A DNA stretch of 14,742 bases, from assembly GCA_000485475.1 (NCBI GenBank), contig AXYY01000105.1, positions 1 to 14,742 of the forward strand, read 5' to 3'. The notes under the pieces are model-generated. The model was not told the origin of the DNA. It was given only the letters and a program-made list of their open reading frames with translations, and did no database searches. Made by a program: the position numbers and the translations under genes. Origin of the DNA: Candidatus Ancillula trichonymphae ImTpAt (GTDB taxonomy: Bacteria; Actinomycetota; Actinomycetes; Actinomycetales; Bifidobacteriaceae). Of this stretch, positions 1-7,148 are shown piece by piece (within the stretch, counting starts at the first letter, position 1; every line of letters starts with the position of its first letter).

Positions 1-1711
1 CGTCGCAACTTCTTCTGGAGAATCTCCAGCCTGGTTACGCGCAACCACGCTGACTCTATAATGTCCAGGTGCCATACCTGTTGCAGCGGTAAACGTGTTC
101 GTTCCTCTTAGTGCAACAGATTCAGTTCTAACAATTAATCCATCATTGTTGGTGATCTTGATGAAGTAACTTCCAACTGGAGTTCTAGCAGCCATGCTTG
201 GTTCACTCCAGTTCACTTGCACACTCGAACCGGTCACTTTTGCAGTTAAATTAGTCGGCGGATGCGGAAGATCAACCTCCGTTACCGGCGTATTCACATC
301 ACTTGCTTTAACCAATTCCACTGATTTTGTAACATCAAGCAATCCATACCCGAAGCGTTCTGGATCGTCAAGATTTTTTGCACCTCGATACAGCGCGTTC
401 TTGACTTGGGTAGGTAAGTACGGATTGAAACGGAGGAGTAGCGCTGCAGCAGAAGCAACTAACGGTGTGGCGAATGAAGTTCCGCTAGCAACAAAGTCGC
501 CAATTAAAATATCATATGATCCTCCCGTGCAGTTGTATGGCGGTTCCGTTCCTATGCAGATGGTGACGTCAGCCTTTGCAGGTATAGAGATCAACTCCAC
601 CTGCTACTATATCTACTCTTTCGCCCTTAGCCGCAAAAATTGCATGATGTTCATCTCTTTGTCTGTTGCCCCAACTGATACAACAGAGGAGTCTGATGCT
701 GGATATGATATAAGAATGACTCGGATTCATCTGTTATCCCACTGCAATTTCCAGCAGCGGCAACCACTGTTGTTCCATAATTAGCAGCAACTCTCAAAAC
801 CTCAGCTATCTCACTAGTTCCGCCTCGATAATTTCCGAGTGAGATGCTAAGAACTTTCACCCCATCAACTTCAACTGCGTATTTAATCGCATTTGCGACA
901 TTGGTATTTACTAAGTTTCCTTCATTGTCCATAATTCTATAGAAGAGAACTAGAGTATCATATTGCTGCTCCTGCAAATCCAGTCGCATTATTTACACTT
1001 GCGCCAATTATGATGGATGCAGTATTTTATTCCATGTACTCTTTGAGTGTGGTTTTTAGGTATTGCGTTTGCATCTGTCGTCGTATTTGGGCACGGAGTT
1101 TAGTCACCTATATATTCATCTTCTGTAATAAATGCACATCTACTTTGAATAGTCCCATTTTGGTGGTTATCAGTTGATAAAGTATGCAGTGTCAATGACG
1201 CCAATCTTCACATTGTTTTTCGATGCCTCGGACAACTGCGGCCAAACCTGGTTGAATTTGGAGCCGCCTTTACCGCTCTTGAGCGCATAACCACTATCGT
1301 TTCTAAAGCACTGTGTTATAAAAGCCAGAATCTTTCAGGTTGTCGTTAATTTCATCAACATCTGCATCAACTTTTAGAGTCACAGTGGGCCTGAATGGTA
1401 ACTTCTCGCCCGCAAAGAGCGCCTTAACAACTTCTTGCTGATTCTGCAAGCCCGAAATATCACGAAGTGCGCTAATAATATCTTCAACTTTGGCGTCCTC
1501 TTTTGGGGTAACACTAATGGCTCCACGGATTATGTCCACATCAGGATTATCTGGGTCATCGGCGCCATCATCGGTGGCGGACAGACGGTCTAGTGTTTGA
1601 TAAAACGGTTGCACGAACTGGCACGGATCCTAAAATGAACACATTAAGTGCAACTAAAATTGCAAGTACTGACATTTTATCTAAAACTCTATTTCTTTTT
1701 ATGTGAGTCAT
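1..1711 (-). pseudogene. Decayed secreted subtilisin-like (S8) serine protease with fibronectin type III region, partial at left edge
   Basis: Translating the minus strand from ATG at 1711 gives a signal-peptide-like start (basic MTHIKRNR, hydrophobic core, VRA cleavage-type end), then a propeptide-like acidic stretch (about 1614-1303). The subtilisin pieces follow in order: GVIDT with the catalytic Asp codon at 1193-1191, RVHG with the probable catalytic His at 1036-1034, AAAGNC around the oxyanion region, VASGTSFATP with the Ser codon at 477-475, then a PPTNLTAKVTG...VNW fibronectin type III stretch that is open to base 1. These pieces lie in different frames. In-frame stops occur at 1570-1568, 1305-1303, 1172-1170 and 1169-1167, and frame changes near 1590, 1300, 1000, 710, 655 and 600. 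Intact ORFs elsewhere in the window argue against poor sequence quality. The enzyme would have been exported and cleaved proteins outside the cell; it cannot be made now without massive recoding. The family call is firm; exact indel positions are approximate. Confidence 0.9.
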
Positions 1712-1738
1712 TATATCATGTGTCATACTTTTTTACAA
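1710..1738 (-). promoter_or_regulatory. Promoter of the decayed protease
   Basis: On the minus strand, TTGTAA (1738-1733) is followed by a 17-bp spacer and TATAAT (1715-1710), with TG one base before the -10 (TGATATAAT, extended -10). The match is strong. Oddly, the first ATG of the pseudogene (1711-1709) overlaps the end of the -10, so a transcript from this promoter would begin downstream of that ATG. The functional start may then have been the second in-frame Met (codon 13), or the element may be fortuitous. Confidence 0.55.
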
Positions 1739-1785
1739 CTGATGTAATCGAGACAATTTGTGGACATTACTTCGGTAATCTTCTG

Positions 1786-1794
1786 TGCTATAAT
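1786..1794 (+). promoter_or_regulatory. Extended -10 promoter of the DEAD-box helicase, giving a leaderless mRNA
   Basis: TGCTATAAT at 1786-1794 is a perfect extended -10 (TGnTATAAT). No good -35 is seen at the usual spacing; TTACTT at 1767-1772 is a poor candidate with a 16-bp spacer, which extended -10 promoters tolerate. The expected transcription start, about 7 nt past the -10, falls at 1801, which is the first base of the helicase GTG codon. The site lies back to back with the protease promoter in an 89-bp divergent control region. Confidence 0.65.
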
Positions 1795-1800
1795 GAACTT

Positions 1801-3306
1801 GTGAAGAAATTTGAAGAGTTTGGCATTAAACCAAAAACTGTGGAGTCCTTAAAAGAAGTGGGTATTGAGTATCCATTTGAAATACAGGAGTTATCACTAC
1901 CGATAGCTCTTGAGGGGCGCGACATCATAGGACAAGCAAAAACTGGTACTGGAAAGACTTACGCTTTTTCAATTCCACTGCTGGACAAAATAACTGGTGG
2001 AAATGCAATTCCGCGCGCTTTAATTATTCTACCGACTCGCGAACTGGCGATTCAGGTTACTGGTGAGTTGAAGATCGCATCATCAAAACGAACCGACAAG
2101 ATTTCAGTTCTTACTGTTTACGGTGGTGTCAAAATTGAGGTGCAGGTACAGGAACTCAAGAGTGGAGTTGACATCGTCGTTGGAACACCTGGTCGAATTG
2201 TTGATTTAGTCGAGCGAGCCGCACTTGACTTGTCTGAAGTTAAATATCTTGTGCTTGATGAGGCGGATCGCATGCTTGATTTCGGGTTCATCGGCAGCAT
2301 TGAACGGATTATTTCAGGTCTTCCTAGTCGAAGGCAAACACTTCTGTTCTCTGCAACGCTTTCCAGTGGAGTTCTGCAACTAGCCAAAAGATATACAGAA
2401 AATGCTGTGCGGATTTCAACACTTGCTGATAGTAGTGATGGAGAAACTGTTGGACGCATTGAGAATTTTGTATATCTTGCGCACCGACTAGACAAACCGG
2501 AATTGCTCGCCCGCATGTTGCAGTCCACTCCGCGCGAGAAGTCAATTGTTTTTACGAAGATGAAGATGCGCGCGGAATCGTTGTGTAAGGACTTAGAACA
2601 GCGCGGTTTCAATGCGTACTTGATACACGGAGGCCTTGAACAAGCCAGAAGGGAGCGCATTCTGAAGAAGTTTAAGGGGTCCCCAATTGATGTTCCTGCA
2701 ACGAATCAGGCAGTGTTGGTTGCATCGGATGTTATGGCGCGCGGAATTGATATTGACAACATATCGCATGTCTACAACTACGAGTGTCCAGATGATGACG
2801 CCGTATTTTTGCACAGAACTGGACGAACTGGCCGCGCAGGAGGAGTTGGAGTTTCTGTTACATTCGTTGACTGGGAGGATGTTATTCGCTGGGAGTTAAT
2901 TGCTAGAAGTCTGAATATGACCGATACGCAACCGCAGGAAACGTATTCTTCCGGCGTTACTTATCGAGTAGAATTGGGTGTGCCTGAGGATGCAACTGGT
3001 TTCGTTAATGGTGCCACCAAGCAATCTGCAGCTAAAACGGACACAAGTCGAAAACCGGGCAAGTCAAATAATCGAGGACGCAGTTCGTCCGCGCGGACCT
3101 CAAAAAAAGGGCAGCATGGGAACAAGCACGAGAATGCTCCTGCAAGTTCTCGCACAAGTTCTGGCGCAAAGCGCGTTGCCCGTAATGGAACTGGACAGAA
3201 CAAGAACAGCAAGTCTGCAAGTTGTTCTAGTAACCAGAATAAAAAAGGGCGCTGGAATGCGAAACCGCGTTCGAAATCTTCAACCTCAGAGTCTGCGGCG
3301 AAGTAA
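1801..3306 (+). CDS. DEAD-box ATP-dependent RNA helicase (RhlE/CsdA-like)
   Basis: A 501-residue cytoplasmic ATP-dependent RNA helicase, expected to unwind RNA duplexes in ribosome assembly or mRNA turnover. All core motifs are visible: Q motif (Phe4 and PFEIQ at 25-29), Walker A AKTGTGKT (46-53), PTRELAIQ (78-85), TPGR (129-132), DEAD (153-156), SAT (184-186), the RecA2 motif around VFTKM (250-254), SDVMARGIDI (309-318) and HRTGRTGRAG (338-347). From about 405 to 501 it ends in a low-complexity tail rich in Lys, Arg, Ser, Asn and Gly, typical of RNA-contacting tails. The reading frame is open upstream to 1648, but I chose GTG 1801 because it sits immediately before the Q motif, the upstream residues do not resemble the family, and the promoter's start point lands exactly on it. 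No Shine-Dalgarno is expected for a leaderless message. The precise subfamily is not resolved. It is followed by 153 bp and then the rpoB operon with its own promoter. Confidence 0.92.
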   Translation: MKKFEEFGIKPKTVESLKEVGIEYPFEIQELSLPIALEGRDIIGQAKTGTGKTYAFSIPLLDKITGGNAIPRALIILPTRELAIQVTGELKIASSKRTDKISVLTVYGGVKIEVQVQELKSGVDIVVGTPGRIVDLVERAALDLSEVKYLVLDEADRMLDFGFIGSIERIISGLPSRRQTLLFSATLSSGVLQLAKRYTENAVRISTLADSSDGETVGRIENFVYLAHRLDKPELLARMLQSTPREKSIVFTKMKMRAESLCKDLEQRGFNAYLIHGGLEQARRERILKKFKGSPIDVPATNQAVLVASDVMARGIDIDNISHVYNYECPDDDAVFLHRTGRTGRAGGVGVSVTFVDWEDVIRWELIARSLNMTDTQPQETYSSGVTYRVELGVPEDATGFVNGATKQSAAKTDTSRKPGKSNNRGRSSSARTSKKGQHGNKHENAPASSRTSSGAKRVARNGTGQNKNSKSASCSSNQNKKGRWNAKPRSKSSTSESAAK

Positions 3307-3344
3307 GTAGAACTCTCAGTGTAGAAAAAAGTCTAAATGTGTAC

Positions 3345-3373
3345 TTGACAAGATAAAGATAATGTGTTACAAT
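3345..3373 (+). promoter_or_regulatory. Near-consensus housekeeping promoter of the rpoB-rpoC-pyrB-parC operon
   Basis: TTGACA at 3345-3350 (perfect -35), a 17-bp spacer, and TACAAT at 3368-3373 (one mismatch to TATAAT). The expected start is near 3380, giving a leader of about 80 nt before the rpoB start codon. It lies just after the helicase stop codon, so rpoB is transcribed independently of the helicase; no clear terminator is seen between them. No rplJ or rplL, which often precede rpoB, is present. Confidence 0.8.
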
Positions 3374-3402
3374 GCGAGCTTGTAGTGAGATGTCTTTCGT
3401 CA

Positions 3403-3423
3403 TATTGCGGTCGGAATGCAATA
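3403..3423 (+). promoter_or_regulatory. Small hairpin in the rpoB leader
   Basis: TATTGC (3403-3408) pairs perfectly with GCAATA (3418-3423) around a 9-nt loop, in the middle of the predicted rpoB 5' leader. No U-run follows, so it is not a terminator. It could be a leader structure or a protein-binding hairpin, or chance; a 6-bp stem is weak evidence. Confidence 0.2.
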
Positions 3424-3445
3424 AAGTAGTATTTGTATAATTTAT

Positions 3446-3451
3446 AGGAGG
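3446..3451 (+). promoter_or_regulatory. Shine-Dalgarno that fixes the TTG start of rpoB
   Basis: AGGAGG (within AGGAGGGGG, 3446-3454) lies 8 nt before the TTG at 3460. An ATG at 3455 sits between them but is out of frame and too close to the Shine-Dalgarno. This supports TTG as the real rpoB start. Confidence 0.8.
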
Positions 3452-3459
3452 GGGATGTT

Positions 3460-6400
3460 TTGGGTACCAAAGCTTCAGGGGTTTTGACGCACAAATATGG
3501 CGTTAATCGTGTATCATTTGGAAAAGTAAAAGAGCCGATAGAGTTACCGAATTTGTTAGCAATTCAAACAGAAAGTTTTGACTGGTTTATTGGAAATGAC
3601 GCATATAAGGAGCGCCTCAAGAAATGTGATGAAAATGAGGTGAATAAGGAGACGGGCGTGGGCGTGCGTGTTCCTACAGTTTCTGGCATTCAGGAGGTGT
3701 TCAATGAATTTTCTCCACTAGAGGCGACGCAGGGAACTGGCGCTAACAAGAAGTCCAAGATTGAGTTGCACTTCGAGAACATTATTGCTGAACCGCCGCA
3801 GCTCTCAGTTGAAGAGTGTCGCATAAAGAAGGCATCATATGTTCAGGAGATTTACGCAAATGCTGTACTTGCGGAGGAGACCTCGAACGGTGAGAAGGCT
3901 GAACCTAAGCGGCAGTTGGTGAAGATGTGCGAGTTGCCCACGATGACACCTCAGGGCACTTTTATTATCAACGGAACTGAGCGCGTGATCGTTTCTCAGC
4001 TCGTCCGCTCTCCAGGTGTGTATTTTGGTGAGGAGACCAAACGTGGTTTAGATAAGAAACTCTTCAACGCAAAGGTAATTCCTAGTCGCGGTTCGTGGTT
4101 GGAGTTCGAAATTGACAAGAACGATATTCTATCTGTTCGCATAGACCGTAAGCGTAAGACCAATATTGTTGAATTCCTTATACTACTTGGTTTCAAAACT
4201 GATGAACAAATTCGCGAGGTGTTTAGTGATACTGAGTTGATTATGAAGGCCATTTCGGATAAGAGTGCTGATCAGATGGATTATGAAACTGTTGTCCGGG
4301 CAATCTACAAGCGTGTTACTCAGAGTCCAGTTTCAGACTTTGCAACTGCGAAAGGTTTTTTTGAAAACTTGTATTATAATCCGCGCCGCTTCAATCTGGG
4401 GAGAGTTGGGCGGCACAAATTAAACAAAAAACTTGGACTTGATGATGTGACCACAAGAACATTAACTGAGACTGATATTATTGCTACTATTAAGTATATC
4501 TGTGCATTATCTGCAAGAGAAAATCTACCAGCAAGTGAGGCGGCTGAGATGAAGTTCGGTTCAGTTGAGTTAGATGTTGATGACATTGACAACTTAGGAA
4601 ACCGCCGCGTTCGAACAACTGGTGAGTTAATTCAAAACGTTTTCAGAACTGGTCTTTCGCGTCTGCAGACAGTAGTTTCTTCGCGAACTGACTTCGGTAG
4701 AACTGAGATTGTTGATTCTGAAGTTCATCAGTCAGTAGTTCAAAATATTATCAATGAGGTTGCTGGCATTTCTAAAAACTCGATTCAACGAACAGAAAAG
4801 AAGACTGGTTATATCACTCCGCGCGATGTGTTAAACAACATCAATATTATGCAGTCAGTTATAAGGCTGTTCTTTGGTTCATCGCAGTTGTCGCAGTTTA
4901 TGGACCAGAATAATCCACTAGCCGCATTGACGAACCGCCGCCGTATTTCAGCACTTGGACCTGGAGGACTTAGTAGAGATAGAGCAACCATGGAAGTTCG
5001 AGATGTGCATACTTCGCACTACGGACGCGTTTGTCCAATTGAGTCTCCTGAGGGTCCAAATATCGGTTTGATTTCTTCGCTTGCATGTTTTGCACGCATA
5101 AACAACTACGGTTTTATTGAAACTCCATATCGTCGGGTTATCGACGGGAAAGTAACAGATGATGTTGTTTACCTTGATGCTGCACAAGAAACTAAGGAGA
5201 TAATTGCACAGGCGAACCAAAAACTTGACAAGTCTGGCAGATTCGTTGAGAAGCGTGTGCTAGTTCGTGACGAAACTGGTGAGGCTGGTGATGTGCCTCC
5301 CGAGAAGGTGACATATATGGATGTGTCGTCGAAGCAGATGGTTTCTATAGGTACTTCACTGATCCCATTCCTGGAACACGATGACGCGAACCGCGCGCTG
5401 ATGGGTGCGAATATGCAACGCCAAGCAGTTCCACTTCTCAAGACTGATGCGCCGTTGGTCGGAACTGGTTCTGAATATCGCGCGGCAATTGATACCGGAG
5501 ATGTAATCTTGTCCAAAGGTGCGGGTGTAGTCACTGAAGTTCAAGGAAATATCTGCAAGGTTATGCAATATGATGGTAAGATTGCAGAATATTACGCGAA
5601 GAAGTTTGAACGAGCTAATCAGACGACTTGTATAAATCAGGTCTGGAAAGTTAACGAGGGGGATCGCGTTGAAGTTGGTGCGACTTTGGCAGATGGCCCG
5701 GCAACTGATGGCGGGGAACTAGCGCTCGGCAGCAATGTTCTGGTCGCGTACATGAACTGGGAGGGTTACAACTACGAGGACGCGATTATCTTGTCCTCAA
5801 GACTTGTTCAGGAGGATGTTTTGTCCTCGATTCACATTGAAGAGTATGAGATTTCAGCAGGAAAGACCAAGTTGGGCAGCGAAGAGATCACGCGCGATAT
5901 TCCAAATATTAGTGAAGAAGCGCTGCGCAACTTGGATTCTCAGGGTGTTATACGAGTTGGCGCAGAAGTCAAGTCTGGAGATGTTCTAGTCGGTAAGGTT
6001 ACTCCGAAAGGTGAACGCGCATTTAGAACTCCAGAAGAGGCAATCTTGGCTGGCATATTCGGTGACAACGCGAAGGAAGTCCGTAACGCATCCTTGACGG
6101 TACCAAATGGCGTGCAGGGAACAGTTATCGGTATTCAGGAGTTGTTGCGTCTAAATGGTGATATACACAACGACGATGTTGACAAGATCATTAAGGTCTA
6201 CATTGCGTCCAAGCGTAAAATCAGTGTTGGTGATAAGTTGGCTGGTAGACATGGTAACAAGGGCGTTATCTCAACGATTCTGCCGGTTGAAGATATGCCA
6301 TTTCTTGAAGATGGAACTCCTGTTGATGTCATTTTGAACCCACTTGGTGTCCCTGGGCGTATGAATATTGGTCAGGTTCTTGAAGTACATCTTGGCTGGA

Positions 6401-7146
6401 TTGCCAAGAACGGTTGGAATATTGACAATGTTACTGATGGTGATGGCGCGTGGAAGAGTGAAATTCCTGAGAACGCGAAGAAGGCAGATGCGAACACACC
6501 TATTGCGACACCGGTTTTTGATGGAATTGGTCAAGAAACCATTAGAGGTTTACTGCGGTCAGTGAACAAGACGCGAGATGGACAGATGCTTGTCAAAGAC
6601 AACGGTAAGGCTGTTCTTTTTGACGGTCGATCTGGTGAACCGTTCCCAGAGCCAATTTCAGTAGGTTATATGTACATCTTGAAACTTCATCACCTGGTTG
6701 ATGACAAGATTCATGCCCGTTCAGTTGGACGCAACACCATCATTACGAAGCAGCCACTTGGTGGTAAGGCGCAGTTCGGTGGGCAGAGGTTCGGTGAGAT
6801 GGAAGTTTGGGCACTTGAGGCGTATGGTGCGGCGCATGTTCTACACGAGATGATGACGATTAAGTCCGACGATACTGTTGGTATGCAACGCACATTCAGC
6901 GCAATAGTTAAAGGTGACAATGTTCCTCCTGCTTCAGTTCCAGAATCTTTTAAGGTTCTAAAACAGGAGTTGCACGCACTTGCACTAAATGTTGACATTA
7001 TTTCGGATACTGAGGGTATAGTGAACGTGACGGACATGTTTGATGATGGAGTACGAAAAACTTCTACGAGCAATCAGTTCACGTCAATTGAAGGACGCAC
7101 ACAAACACAAGTAGTTGATAGTAGTACCAAGAAAGAAGGAAAATAA
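3460..7146 (+). CDS. rpoB: DNA-directed RNA polymerase beta subunit
   Basis: Beta subunit of the core RNA polymerase; with beta' it forms the active-site cleft and the rifampicin pocket. The 1228-residue protein shows the full family: NRVSFGKVKEPIELPNLL near the start, GTFIINGTERVIVSQLVRSPG, the fork/Rif region SQLSQFMDQNNP (475-486), SALGPGGLSR, EHDDANRALMGANMQRQAVP, KRKISVGDKLAGRHGNKG (918-935, with active-site lysines 926 and 934) and GGQRFGEMEVWALEAYGAA. It is about 50 residues longer than the Mycobacterium tuberculosis protein. Much of the excess is an insertion of about 34 residues within residues 407-451. The residue matching E. coli His526 is Asn492 (codon 4933-4935), a change associated with reduced rifampicin binding. 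The start is TTG 3460, chosen by the strong Shine-Dalgarno. It is first in the operon, 2 nt before rpoC. Confidence 0.98.
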   Translation: MGTKASGVLTHKYGVNRVSFGKVKEPIELPNLLAIQTESFDWFIGNDAYKERLKKCDENEVNKETGVGVRVPTVSGIQEVFNEFSPLEATQGTGANKKSKIELHFENIIAEPPQLSVEECRIKKASYVQEIYANAVLAEETSNGEKAEPKRQLVKMCELPTMTPQGTFIINGTERVIVSQLVRSPGVYFGEETKRGLDKKLFNAKVIPSRGSWLEFEIDKNDILSVRIDRKRKTNIVEFLILLGFKTDEQIREVFSDTELIMKAISDKSADQMDYETVVRAIYKRVTQSPVSDFATAKGFFENLYYNPRRFNLGRVGRHKLNKKLGLDDVTTRTLTETDIIATIKYICALSARENLPASEAAEMKFGSVELDVDDIDNLGNRRVRTTGELIQNVFRTGLSRLQTVVSSRTDFGRTEIVDSEVHQSVVQNIINEVAGISKNSIQRTEKKTGYITPRDVLNNINIMQSVIRLFFGSSQLSQFMDQNNPLAALTNRRRISALGPGGLSRDRATMEVRDVHTSHYGRVCPIESPEGPNIGLISSLACFARINNYGFIETPYRRVIDGKVTDDVVYLDAAQETKEIIAQANQKLDKSGRFVEKRVLVRDETGEAGDVPPEKVTYMDVSSKQMVSIGTSLIPFLEHDDANRALMGANMQRQAVPLLKTDAPLVGTGSEYRAAIDTGDVILSKGAGVVTEVQGNICKVMQYDGKIAEYYAKKFERANQTTCINQVWKVNEGDRVEVGATLADGPATDGGELALGSNVLVAYMNWEGYNYEDAIILSSRLVQEDVLSSIHIEEYEISAGKTKLGSEEITRDIPNISEEALRNLDSQGVIRVGAEVKSGDVLVGKVTPKGERAFRTPEEAILAGIFGDNAKEVRNASLTVPNGVQGTVIGIQELLRLNGDIHNDDVDKIIKVYIASKRKISVGDKLAGRHGNKGVISTILPVEDMPFLEDGTPVDVILNPLGVPGRMNIGQVLEVHLGWIAKNGWNIDNVTDGDGAWKSEIPENAKKADANTPIATPVFDGIGQETIRGLLRSVNKTRDGQMLVKDNGKAVLFDGRSGEPFPEPISVGYMYILKLHHLVDDKIHARSVGRNTIITKQPLGGKAQFGGQRFGEMEVWALEAYGAAHVLHEMMTIKSDDTVGMQRTFSAIVKGDNVPPASVPESFKVLKQELHALALNVDIISDTEGIVNVTDMFDDGVRKTSTSNQFTSIEGRTQTQVVDSSTKKEGK

Positions 7147-7148
7147 TA

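Noticed and set aside
194..784. A 196-codon plus-strand open frame
   Set aside because: It lies opposite the decayed protease, whose minus-strand reading gives clear S8 and fibronectin type III motifs; the plus-strand protein resembles nothing and starts and ends arbitrarily.
1648..1800. Helicase start at ATG 1648
   Set aside because: The extra 51 residues do not resemble DEAD-box proteins, would overlap the protease 5' end and both promoters, and lie upstream of the predicted transcription start at 1801.
3436..3441. Second TATAAT before rpoB as an additional promoter
   Set aside because: No -35 at useful spacing, and its start point would fall in the Shine-Dalgarno; the TTGACA/TACAAT pair upstream is far better.
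3455..3457. ATG just after the rpoB Shine-Dalgarno as the start
   Set aside because: Out of frame with rpoB and only a few bases from the Shine-Dalgarno; TTG 3460 is in frame at proper spacing.
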